DNA from: Sphingomonas sp. 7/4-4
Lineage (GTDB): Bacteria > Pseudomonadota > Alphaproteobacteria > Sphingomonadales > Sphingomonadaceae
Assembly: GCF_027941955.1 (NCBI RefSeq)
Contig: NZ_CP115960.1
Span: 1,674,001-1,738,000 of the forward strand
Length of the DNA: 64,000 nt
Direction of reading: 5' to 3'
Below the pieces are notes generated by a model that worked only from the letters and a program-made list of their open reading frames with translations, made no database searches and was not told the DNA's origin. The translations under genes were made by a program, and so were the position numbers. Each line of letters opens with the position of its first letter. Position 1 is the stretch's first letter. This document shows, one piece after another, positions 8,574-17,231 of this stretch.

Positions 8574-9178
8574 GCCGCGTCCCTCTCGCTCTCGAACGCG
8601 GGTTGACCGAGCCGGCCCGCGAACACCGTCTCGGCGATCGGCCGGCGGGTGCTGGGGCTCTCGCCGGCGTGGAAATCGGCGTGGAGCGTGTCGAGCGCGC
8701 CTTGCCGCCCCAAAGCCACGATCGTCTCGATCGCAAAGTCGTCGGGCACCGCCAAAAGCGCACGCGCCGCATCCCGGTCGAAGCCGCCGATGCCGTGGGT
8801 GTGCCAGCCGAGCAGCAATGCCTGATGCGCGAAATTGGTCCACGCCGCGCCGGCATCGAAACTGTGCGAGACATTGTCGACGATCGCGCCGCGCCGCTCG
8901 AGCTTCAATTCCGACAGCACCACGATCAGCGCGGAAGCCCGTGACGCCCACAGCGCATTGCGCGGCGCAAGCAGCGACACGAAGGCGTCCCAATGCGCAT
9001 CGCCATGCCGCGCGATCAGGAACCGCCAAGGCTGCACGTTGGAGGCCGAAGGCGCCCAGCGCGCCGCCTCGAACGCGCTCGCCAGCACGGCATCGGGCAC
9101 CGGCTCGCCGGTAAAGCTGCGCGGCGACCAGCGATCGACGAACAGCGGCGCGACAGGATGATCAGGCGTGCGGGCCAT
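8570..9178 (-). CDS. Nitroreductase-family protein (candidate flavin reductase)
   Basis: A 202-aa nitroreductase fold with the N-terminal FMN-binding pattern VDRWSPRSFTGEPV, ARWAPSASNVQPWRFL and a C-terminal glycine-rich FMN region. These proteins bind FMN and use NAD(P)H. In an operon with two FMNH2-dependent monooxygenases, a role as flavin reductase is attractive, since no SsuE-like gene is present. The start is taken as the ATG at 9178, where the upstream stop and this start overlap as TGATG, with GGGAGG 7 nt before it; a TTG one codon earlier is also possible. Confidence 0.78.
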   Translation of the reverse strand: MARTPDHPVAPLFVDRWSPRSFTGEPVPDAVLASAFEAARWAPSASNVQPWRFLIARHGDAHWDAFVSLLAPRNALWASRASALIVVLSELKLERRGAIVDNVSHSFDAGAAWTNFAHQALLLGWHTHGIGGFDRDAARALLAVPDDFAIETIVALGRQGALDTLHADFHAGESPSTRRPIAETVFAGRLGQPAFESERDAA

Positions 9179-10023
9179 CAACGCGCCTCCCGGCCGGGAA
9201 GGTGGACGAGGTTCGATGGCGCACTGGGCGCCGCGGTGAGTTCGGCGAGGATCTCGTCCTTGAGACGGTGGAGCAACGGCGCGGCGCGGTCGCGCGGATG
9301 CGGCAAGTCGACTTCGACGATGCGCCGGATGCGGCCGGGATCGGGCGCCATCACCACGACGCGGTCGCCAAGGTACAGCGCCTCCTCGACATCATGCGTG
9401 ACCATCAGCATCGTCGAGCGCTGCGCCATCCAGATGCGCTGCAACTCGGCCTGCACCCGCACCCGGGTGAGTGCGTCGAGCGCGCCGAGCGGCTCGTCGA
9501 GCAGCAGCAATTTGGGCTCGGTCACCAGCGCGCGCGCGATCGCCGCGCGCTGCGCCATCCCGCCCGAAAGCTGGTGCGGATAGGCTTTCTCGAAGCCGGT
9601 CAAATTCACTAGCGCAATATGCTCGGCGACGATCTGCGCGCGGCGCGCCTTGGGCACGTCGGTGTTGAGCAAGGCGAGCTCGATATTCTGCTCCAGCGTC
9701 ATCCACGGGAACAGCCGGTGATCCTGGAAGACGATGCCGCGATCGAGGCTGGTGGTCGAAACCCGCTCACCGTCGAGGCGGATCTCGCCGCGATAATCGT
9801 CATCCAGCCCGACGATCAGCCGCAGCAAGGTCGATTTGCCGCAACCCGAGGCGCCGACGATGCTGACGAACTCGCCCGGGCGGATGTCGAGGTTGATGCC
9901 CTCCAGCACCGCGCGCGGCGCACCGCCGATGGTGAAGCTCTTGTGCAGGTCGCGGATCGCGAGCGCGCCGCTGGCTGCCGGGGCGCTGGCCGGTGCAGGT
10001 CTCGCGAGCACTTCGTGGATCAT
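9178..10023 (-). CDS. ABC transporter ATP-binding protein, sulfonate/nitrate/taurine type
   Basis: A 281-aa ATPase of the SsuB/TauB family. Walker A is GASGCGKST, the signature is LSGGMAQRA and Walker B is LLLLDEPLGALD, with VTHDVEEALYLGDRVVVM after it as the switch-histidine region. It energises import through the two permeases encoded just upstream in the operon. AAGGAGAG precedes the ATG, and the gap to the upstream permease is only 13 bp. A Pro/Ala-rich 25-residue leader precedes the ATPase domain. Confidence 0.9.
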   Translation of the reverse strand: MIHEVLARPAPASAPAASGALAIRDLHKSFTIGGAPRAVLEGINLDIRPGEFVSIVGASGCGKSTLLRLIVGLDDDYRGEIRLDGERVSTTSLDRGIVFQDHRLFPWMTLEQNIELALLNTDVPKARRAQIVAEHIALVNLTGFEKAYPHQLSGGMAQRAAIARALVTEPKLLLLDEPLGALDALTRVRVQAELQRIWMAQRSTMLMVTHDVEEALYLGDRVVVMAPDPGRIRRIVEVDLPHPRDRAAPLLHRLKDEILAELTAAPSAPSNLVHLPGREAR

Positions 10024-10036
10024 GGGACTCTCCTTC

Positions 10037-10816
10037 TCAGCGCAGGGGCGCCTGCCAGCGCAGCAGATGCTGGCGGAGACGCAGGAACAGGCGATTGATG
10101 GTGAAGCCGAGCGCGGCGGTGACGAGGATCGCGACGAGGATGATGTCGATCCGCTGCTGCATCTGGGCGAGCTGCATCGTCACGCCGAGCCCGCCGCCGA
10201 CCCCCAGCAGGATCTCGCTGGCGATCGACGCGATCCACGCGAAGGCGAGGCCCTGCGTCAGCCCGGTGAGGATCAGCGGCATCGCCGCGGGCAGCAGGAT
10301 CAGCCGGAAGCGCTGCCACGGCGTGAACCCATAGATCTGCCCGACCTCGATGAACCGCCGCTCGACATTCGCGACGCCTTCGAAGCTGTTGAGCAACGTC
10401 GGGAAGAAGGCCGAGAGGCTGACGACGATCAGCTCGGTCCCCTGCCCCGTCCCCACCCACAGGCCGAGCAATGGCAGCCAGCCCATCAGCGGGACCTGTC
10501 GGATCGCCTGGAGCAAGGGGTTGAGCACGCGATCGAGCGGCCGCCAGATCGCCATCGCCACGCCCAGGGCGATCCCCAAGGTCCCGCCGATCGCGAGCCC
10601 GGACAAGCTGCGCGACAGAGTCGAGGCCATGTCGGAGAACAGGCTCCCCTGCACCGCCAACTCGACGAATGCCGCACCGACCGACTGGAGCGGCGCGAAG
10701 GCCAGCGCATGCGCTCCGCCCGATTGCGCCTGCACTTGCCACCAGAGAAGGAACAGCCCCGGCGCGATCAGTCCGATCGCCGCGCGCGCCCAGCCGCGTG
10801 CGAGCAGCGCCTTCAT
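10037..10816 (-). CDS. ABC transporter permease (SsuC-like), second copy
   Basis: A 259-aa inner-membrane permease with about six hydrophobic segments and the EAA-type loop (EVGQIYGFTPWQRFRLILLP). It resembles SsuC/TauC. The start overlaps the stop of the other permease by 4 bp. Two non-identical permeases in one operon imply a heterodimeric channel; most SsuABC systems use a single permease as a homodimer. Confidence 0.88.
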   Translation of the reverse strand: MKALLARGWARAAIGLIAPGLFLLWWQVQAQSGGAHALAFAPLQSVGAAFVELAVQGSLFSDMASTLSRSLSGLAIGGTLGIALGVAMAIWRPLDRVLNPLLQAIRQVPLMGWLPLLGLWVGTGQGTELIVVSLSAFFPTLLNSFEGVANVERRFIEVGQIYGFTPWQRFRLILLPAAMPLILTGLTQGLAFAWIASIASEILLGVGGGLGVTMQLAQMQQRIDIILVAILVTAALGFTINRLFLRLRQHLLRWQAPLR

Positions 10817-11604
10817 GCCGCCCTCCAGCGCGATGCGCGGCGCTCGATCGCCTTGGCGCCGCGATCGAGCAGGAAGCCGATCACGCCGCTGACGACGACA
10901 CCCGCCAGCACGACGTCAATACGGAACATCTGGCGCCCCATCTCCATCATCTGGCCGATGCCGCTGTCCGCGGCGAGCAACTCGGCGGCGATCAGCACCA
11001 CCCAGGCGCGGGTCAGCGCCACGCGCAGTCCGGTGACCACCGCCGGCAAAGTGGCGGGAACGAGGATCCGCCAGATCAGATCGGGGAGCCGGGTGCGGTA
11101 GACCCGCGCGACTTCGAACCACGCCTTCGGCACGCCGCGGATTCCGTCGAACGCGGCGAGCGCGACGGGAAAGAACGCGGCGAGGATGACGATCGCGACC
11201 TTGAACTGCTCGTCGATGCCGAGAAAGATCACCAGCATCGGCACGAAGGCAATCACCGGGACCTGCCACACCGCGAAGAAGAAGGGCGCGAACGCCGCCT
11301 CGGCGAGGCGCGACAGGGCGATCGCCGCGCCGAAAGCGAGCCCCGCCAGCGCGCCGATTGCGAAGCCCAGAGCAAGCCGCGTCATGCTCTCGCCGACATG
11401 GCGCTGGAGCTCTCCCGTTTCGGCGAGTTGCCAGAGCGTGCGCCCGACTTCGCTCGGCGGGACCAGCACCTGCGCCGGGAAGACGCCGCTCAGGCAGAGA
11501 AGCTGCCACAAGGCCAGCAGCACAACCGGCGCGAGGAATGAGGCGAGCGGTGACTGCCGCCGCGGCGCCGGCGCGGCGAGCGCGGGAAGCGCAGCACTGG
11601 CCAT
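10813..11604 (-). CDS. ABC transporter permease (SsuC-like), first copy
   Basis: A 263-aa permease with an N-terminal helix after APRRQSPLASF, the loop EVARVYRTRLPDLIWRILVP and RAWVVLIAAELLAADSGIG, all typical of nitrate/sulfonate/taurine permeases. The start at 11604 overlaps the substrate-binding gene stop as ATGA and the 3' end overlaps the second permease by 4 bp, so the transporter genes are tightly coupled. It probably pairs with the other permease. Confidence 0.88.
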   Translation of the reverse strand: MASAALPALAAPAPRRQSPLASFLAPVVLLALWQLLCLSGVFPAQVLVPPSEVGRTLWQLAETGELQRHVGESMTRLALGFAIGALAGLAFGAAIALSRLAEAAFAPFFFAVWQVPVIAFVPMLVIFLGIDEQFKVAIVILAAFFPVALAAFDGIRGVPKAWFEVARVYRTRLPDLIWRILVPATLPAVVTGLRVALTRAWVVLIAAELLAADSGIGQMMEMGRQMFRIDVVLAGVVVSGVIGFLLDRGAKAIERRASRWRAA

Positions 11605-12731
11605 CAGGACGCCTTGGGCGCAGCAGCCTGCGCCTGGGCCGGCGCGGGCGCCGTGGGGCTCCAGAAACCCTCCAGCTTCGCGTCGCGCAGGGCAGGCGCC
11701 ACGAAGCGCCGGTCGATCAGTTTGTCGACATCGACCTTGTTGCGCACCAGTCCGCGCTCGAACGCATAGTCGGCAACGGAGCGGTAATGGTCGACCAGCT
11801 CGGTGGTGAACGCCGGCGAGAAGCGCTCGCGCCACTGAATACCGTCATTGGCGTAATCGCGCGCGATGATCTCGACGGGCATTGACCCGCGCGCCGCATC
11901 CTTGATCACCCGATCGCGGTTCGAATCCTGCGCCGACCAGGCCGCGGCGCGGACATAGGCGTCGACCACCAATTGCGTGAGCTCCGGGTTCGCGTCGACG
12001 AAATCGCCGCGCCCGAACAATTCGGCGCGCATCCGCCAGTCGGCCGGCGCCTGCTTGGTCGACCAGATCACTCGCCCCGCGCCTTTCTGTTCGAGCAGCA
12101 GCCCGTCGGAGAGCAGGAAGGCGGCGTCGACATTGCCCGAGGCGAGCGCCGCCGGGGTGGCCGCGGGGTTGATGTTGACGATCTTGAAGTCGCTTTGCTT
12201 GAGCCCGCTGGCGTCGATCAGCTTGGAGAAGGGCAATTCCCACGGCCGGCCGCGATGGAGCGCGATGCGCTTGCCCTTCAGATCGGCGATGCTCCTGGCG
12301 GCGAGGCCGTTGCGCACGACCAGATAGGAATGCAGCCCCTGCCCCGTCGGCGCGACCAGCCTGAGCGGGACGCCGCCCGAAACCGCGATGATCGCCGGGA
12401 AATCGCCATAAGCGGCGAAGTCGATCCGCTTGCCGGAGAAGCCCTCGTTGATCAGCGGCCCGCCCACTGCGGTCGGCACCGGAGTCAGCGCCAGCGCGAC
12501 GCCGCGTTTCGCCAGCTCGGCCTTGAGCCAGCCGTCGCGGATCACCACGCCGGTGAGGCCGTTATACACCTGCCGACCCTCGAACGGGTATGCGATCCCG
12601 GCGATCGTGACGGTCTTCGCCTTGGCGCTGCCGTCGCCGCGGAACTGAAAGGCCGCAAGTGCCACGACGGCGATCAGCACCACCGCGCCGATTGCCCACG
12701 CCTTGATCGATCTGGGTTTCTGGATCGCCAC
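11604..12731 (-). CDS. ABC transporter substrate-binding protein, sulfonate/taurine type
   Basis: A 375-aa protein with an N-terminal membrane anchor or signal (AWAIGAVVLIAVVALAAF), then an SsuA-like two-lobe fold: RIDFAAYGDFPAIIA, VAPTGQGLHSYLVV, LKGKRIALHRGRP, AALASGNVDAAFLLSDG. It would capture the substrate in the periplasm for the two permeases. I take GTG 12731 as the start, since AAGGAG lies 9 nt upstream and a sigma-54 promoter ends about 30 nt before it. An upstream ATG at 12803 would lie before the promoter. It is the first gene of the minus-strand operon. Confidence 0.85.
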   Translation of the reverse strand: MAIQKPRSIKAWAIGAVVLIAVVALAAFQFRGDGSAKAKTVTIAGIAYPFEGRQVYNGLTGVVIRDGWLKAELAKRGVALALTPVPTAVGGPLINEGFSGKRIDFAAYGDFPAIIAVSGGVPLRLVAPTGQGLHSYLVVRNGLAARSIADLKGKRIALHRGRPWELPFSKLIDASGLKQSDFKIVNINPAATPAALASGNVDAAFLLSDGLLLEQKGAGRVIWSTKQAPADWRMRAELFGRGDFVDANPELTQLVVDAYVRAAAWSAQDSNRDRVIKDAARGSMPVEIIARDYANDGIQWRERFSPAFTTELVDHYRSVADYAFERGLVRNKVDVDKLIDRRFVAPALRDAKLEGFWSPTAPAPAQAQAAAPKAS

Positions 12732-12760
12732 GCTGCGCTTCTCCTTTTGCCGGCAAGCGA

Positions 12761-12777
12761 TGCACTTCACGTGCCAA
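12761..12777 (-). promoter_or_regulatory. Sigma-54 promoter of the minus-strand operon
   Basis: Read on the minus strand: TTGGCACG, four bases, GTGCA. The invariant GG and GC are 10 bases apart. Predicted transcription starts near 12751, leaving a short leader with AAGGAG before the GTG start of the substrate-binding gene. Confidence 0.65.
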
Positions 12778-12811
12778 GCGCCGCGCAGGAGGAAGACGGA
12801 CACCGGACACG

Positions 12812-12830
12812 GATCAATTGCGCAATTCGG
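12812..12830. promoter_or_regulatory. Candidate activator site between divergent sigma-54 promoters
   Basis: An AT-rich patch in GC-rich DNA containing the perfect palindrome aattgcgcaatt (12816-12827). The words GATCAAT and CGCAAT recur at 15262-15280 upstream of another sigma-54 promoter. It lies about 37 bp upstream of the minus promoter and 80 bp upstream of the plus promoter. It may bind the SfnR-like activator. Confidence 0.4.
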
Positions 12831-12907
12831 AGCAGTTCGGACCGGATGGCTGCGCGAAATGCAGCGATTTGCGCGTCATCCCGGCCCACGCGGCTTGCCG
12901 GCCCGAC

Positions 12908-12923
12908 TGGCATGCGGTTTGCT
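12908..12923 (+). promoter_or_regulatory. Sigma-54 promoter of the first DszB-like gene
   Basis: TGGCAT, five bases, TTGCT with GG (12909-12910) and GC (12921-12922) 10 bases apart. It lies 44 bp before the ATG at 12967, which has AGGAGA as ribosome site. It is divergent from the minus-strand sigma-54 promoter. Confidence 0.65.
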
Positions 12924-12966
12924 GAGCGGGCCATCGAGAACCGCCGGACACAGGAGACGGAACAGA

Positions 12967-14026
12967 ATGTCGGCAGGCAGTGCCGCCCCTCCCGGCGCGA
13001 ACCGGAATGCATCTGGATCACCCGCTGCCCGGTGCCCGCGGCGTCCGGAGTGGCGTGGTCGCTCGGCTGGATGACCGAGGCGTTCGGCCGCGACGGCATC
13101 GGCGTAAAGCGCGTGCGCGAGGCGGGGCTGAACCTCGTCTCGTCCGACCCGGAACGGCAGGCGCGGTACCTCTTCCGTGAGGGCGGCAACATCCAGGCGC
13201 TCGCCGCGCGTGCCGATGGCGCCCCCACCCGCGTGATCGGCCTCACCTGGATCGACGAGCGGCAGGCGATCATGGTCCGCCCCAACACGCGGATCATGGG
13301 ACCCGCCGATCTCAAGGGACTGCGCTTCGCCCTGCCCGGCTTCGCGCGCACCCGCGGGAAAGCATCGCGCGCGGCATGGCGCTGCACGGGATCAAGGGCG
13401 CACTCACGCTGGGCGGGCTCGATCTCGAAGACGTGCGGATGATCGATCTTCCCGCGCCGCCGGTCGAGCAGCCTACCGCGGCGGGCATGCGGCGGCTGTG
13501 GCTGGGCCTCGAATGGCTGGCCGAAGGCCGCGTCGATGCAGTCTATGTGAAGGGCGCCGCCGCGGCCGAGACCGCCGCGCGTCTGGGCCTCACCGTGGGG
13601 CTCGATCTCGACGCCTATCCCAGCCGCCTCGCGCGCGTGAACAATGGCACGCCGCGCCCGATCACCGTCCACGAGCACATGATCGAGCAACATTTCGATC
13701 TGGTCGTGCGCTTCCTCGAACAGGCGCTGCGCGCTGCCGACTGGGCGTCGACCAACCTGCCCCGACTGCAGCACATATTGGCGCAGGAAACGCTCGCCGG
13801 AATCGCGGCGGTGGGCGCCGCTTATCGCAACGATTTCCATCGTTCGCTGCATCCCGATCTGTCCGCCGATCGCACCGAGATGCTGCGCAATCAGGCCAAC
13901 TTCCTGTGGCATCACGGTTTTCTCGACGAGGCCGTCGATGTGGATCGCTGGATCGACGCGCGTCCGCTGGAGGCTGCATTGCGGCGCCGGGCCGCGGCCG
14001 ATGCCGGTTCGCTGGAACCCGTGTAA
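12967..14026 (+). CDS. DszB/SsuA-like sulfinate-related protein 1 (frameshifted here)
   Basis: Adding one C in the run 12986-12989 and one G in 13356-13358 gives a continuous 353-aa protein that aligns with the two other DszB-like proteins in this cluster. It keeps the Cys of the RCPVP motif (reconstructed Cys21) and the Arg of FREGGN (Arg71), but the position ten residues before that Arg, His in DszB, is Asp (Asp61). DszB removes sulfite from an aromatic sulfinate with a Cys/His/Arg site; this copy may be a binding protein or altered enzyme. No signal peptide is visible, so it is likely cytoplasmic. It has its own sigma-54 promoter and precedes the activator gene. Confidence 0.78.
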
Positions 14027-14049
14027 AGCTCAGCTAGGGCCCGCCACGT

Positions 14050-14074
14050 ATTTCCTACTTATCCAGTAGGATAT
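14050..14074. promoter_or_regulatory. Inverted repeat upstream of the sigma-54 activator gene
   Basis: atttcctac (14050-14058) and gtaggatat (14066-14074) are inverted at 8 of 9 positions with a 7-bp spacer, in an AT-rich gap about 40 bp before the activator start. It is a good shape for a dimeric regulator, either the product itself or a sulfur-status regulator. Confidence 0.4.
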
Positions 14075-14113
14075 TTGCTGATACCTTGTGCGGCAACGGA
14101 TCTGGAGGGATCT

Positions 14114-15229
<1,116 letters not shown>

Positions 15230-15261
15230 AGCGCCGCAGGTGAAAACGCAGCACGGCGGCT

Positions 15262-15280
15262 GATCAATATCACGCAATCC
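15262..15280. promoter_or_regulatory. Candidate activator site upstream of the DszB-DszA operon
   Basis: GATCAAT (15262-15268) and CGCAATCC (15273-15280) repeat the words of the patch at 12812-12830. It is 50 to 70 bp upstream of the sigma-54 promoter at 15329, a usual distance for an enhancer site. Confidence 0.4.
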
Positions 15281-15328
15281 GCCGCCGCTCCGGCCAGCGG
15301 CGGACGCGCTCCCCTCCTGACGCCGCTC

Positions 15329-15344
15329 TGGCACGCTCTTTGCT
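15329..15344 (+). promoter_or_regulatory. Sigma-54 promoter of the DszB2-aldolase-DszA-DszB3-exporter operon
   Basis: TGGCAC (15329-15334), five bases, TTGCT (15340-15344), GG to GC spacing of 10: a full match to the -24/-12 consensus. It lies 39 bp before the ATG of the first gene. Confidence 0.75.
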
Positions 15345-15382
15345 CCCTTGTTCCGCAACATCCGCTGCACCGGAGCAAGGCA

Positions 15383-16465
15383 ATGGCGATACCCGATCCG
15401 ACCCCGCTCGACGAACTCTGGTTCACGCGCTGCCCGGTGCCGACCGCGACCGGAATCGCGTGGAAGCTCGGCTGGCTGACCGAGGAATTCGCCGCCGACG
15501 GCATCGCGCTTCGCACGCTGCAGGAATCGGGCTCCGAGCTTGGCCGACATCATTACGACCATCGCCTGCCCGCCCTGATCCGCGAGGGCGGCAACATGCT
15601 GTCGATCGCCGCCCGGGCGCAGGGCGAGCCGACCAGATTGGTCGGGCTCACCTGGATCGAGGAAAGCCAGCTGGTCCTCACCCGGCCGGACACCGGCATC
15701 GCCAGCGCCGCCGATCTGAAGGGGCGGCGGCTTGCCCTCCCCGGCTGGTCGCATAACGACCTTCCCAGCCATGTCCGCGGCACCAGCATCGCGCGCGGCA
15801 TGTCGCTCGCCGGCTACAAGGGCGCGCTCGCCTCTGCCGGCCTCACCCTCGACGATGTCGACCTGATCGAGGTTCCCGATCGGCTGCGCAACGTGGGCGG
15901 CAGCGGACGCGACCTTGCCCCGCGCCGAACCGGCCTCAACCGGCTGTGGCCGATCGAGGCCCTCGTTTCGGGCCATGTCGACGCGATCTACGTCAAGGGC
16001 GCCTCGGCAATCGACGGCGCTCGTGAAGCCGGGCTGACGGTCGCAGTCGATCTTGATGCATTGCCCGATCGCCGCTTCCGCGTGAACAACGGCACGCCGC
16101 GGCCGATCACCGTCCACCAGCATCTGCTCGACGAGCATTTCGACGTGCTGGTCCGCTTCCTCGCCGTGACGCTGCGCGCCGCCGACTGGGTCAAGGCCGA
16201 GCCGGACAAGCTGCGCGATATCCTCGAATTCGAGACCGAAGGCAGCCCGCAGGCCGTCGACCAGGCCTATCGCCACCTCCACGAGGGCCTGCACCCGACG
16301 CTCGATGCCGAGCGGCTGGCTCTGTTCGAGCAGCAGAAGAAGTTCCTGTTCACCCACGGCTTTCTCGATGCCGATTTCGCGCTCGCCGACTGGATCGACC
16401 CGCGCCCGCTCGAAGCCGCCCGCGTGCTCGCCGCGCAACACGCCCTGATTTCCGAAGCCGCCTGA
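15383..16465 (+). CDS. DszB-like sulfinate desulfinase or sulfonate-binding protein 2
   Basis: A 360-aa protein related to the desulfinase DszB of Rhodococcus and, more distantly, to SsuA-type binding proteins. DszB catalysis uses Cys27, His60 and Arg70. Here the RCPVPT motif gives Cys17, and His57 and Arg67 keep the exact ten-residue His-to-Arg spacing (HHYDHRLPALIREGGN). No signal peptide is seen, which favours a cytoplasmic enzyme over a periplasmic binding protein. The C-terminal QQKKFLFTHGFLDADFALADW also matches the DszB end. It is the first gene after a sigma-54 promoter and 14 bp before the aldolase gene. Confidence 0.82.
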   Translation: MAIPDPTPLDELWFTRCPVPTATGIAWKLGWLTEEFAADGIALRTLQESGSELGRHHYDHRLPALIREGGNMLSIAARAQGEPTRLVGLTWIEESQLVLTRPDTGIASAADLKGRRLALPGWSHNDLPSHVRGTSIARGMSLAGYKGALASAGLTLDDVDLIEVPDRLRNVGGSGRDLAPRRTGLNRLWPIEALVSGHVDAIYVKGASAIDGAREAGLTVAVDLDALPDRRFRVNNGTPRPITVHQHLLDEHFDVLVRFLAVTLRAADWVKAEPDKLRDILEFETEGSPQAVDQAYRHLHEGLHPTLDAERLALFEQQKKFLFTHGFLDADFALADWIDPRPLEAARVLAAQHALISEAA

Positions 16466-16479
16466 GAGGAGACGCCATC

Positions 16480-17219
16480 ATGTCCGAACAATCCGGTCTT
16501 TCGCCCGAAACCATCGCCTTCATCGCCGAGCAGGAGCAGGACGCCCGCCGCGCCTTCCGCCTGCTGCGCGAGACGCGCACCATCTCGGCGAGCGGGACGC
16601 TCTTCATCGCCGTGCGTATTCCCGGCGAAGACAAGATCATCACCTTCAACTATCTCGGACTCTGGGCCGACGATCCCGACGCGCCGCAAACCGCGGTGAT
16701 CGATTTCCACGGCAACAGCTATTGGCACAACAAGCCCGGCGGCGCCGCGCGCTACGCTAAATTGTTCCGCACGCACGAGGGCGTGCAGGCTATCAGCCAC
16801 GTCCATACCCCGCACCTTGGCGCCTATTCGCAGGCGCACGCGAAACTGCCCTTGCTCTACGTCCCCAACCGCCGCTTCCGCTTCTCCAGCGAGCTGCCGG
16901 TCTACATCAACCGCCGTCAGGCCGAGGTCGATTTCATCCTCGATTCAATCGAGGCGGACCGCGAAGTGCCCGGCATCGTCGAGGCCAATGGCGGGGCCAC
17001 GGTGTGGAGCTGGAAGGGCCTGCGCGACCTGGTGAACAACATCGTCCTGCTCGAGGAAGGCGCGCAGTTCCAGATCCTCGCCGCAGCTTTGGGCGGCTCG
17101 CAGCCCTTCGGCCCCGGCGTGCTCGAACAGCAATGGAAGATGGGCAAGCTCGTGCCCCCGACGCCAGCGTCTCCGACGACGGCATCATCCATTACGCCAC
17201 CGCCGTCGCGGCCGAGTGA
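16480..17219 (+). CDS. Class II aldolase/adducin-family protein (frameshifted near its 3' end)
   Basis: A metal-dependent aldolase-type fold: SASGTLFIAVRIPGED, then HEGVQAISHVHTPHLGAYSQA with the HxH zinc ligands, and LEEGAQFQILAAALGG. Adding one C in the run 17155-17159 gives 246 aa ending VSDDGIIHYATAVAAE at 17219; without it the frame runs on to 17235. It has a good ribosome site (GAGGAG) and sits between DszB-like and DszA-like genes with gaps of 12 to 14 bp. Family members cleave or isomerise sugar phosphates, but here the partner genes point to processing of a desulfurised or sulfur-bearing intermediate. The true reaction is unknown. Confidence 0.8.
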
Positions 17220-17231
17220 TCGGGAGGGGTT

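Noticed and set aside
12732..12803. Longer start (ATG 12803) for the sulfonate-binding protein
   Set aside because: It would place the sigma-54 promoter inside the coding region. The GTG at 12731 has a strong ribosome site.
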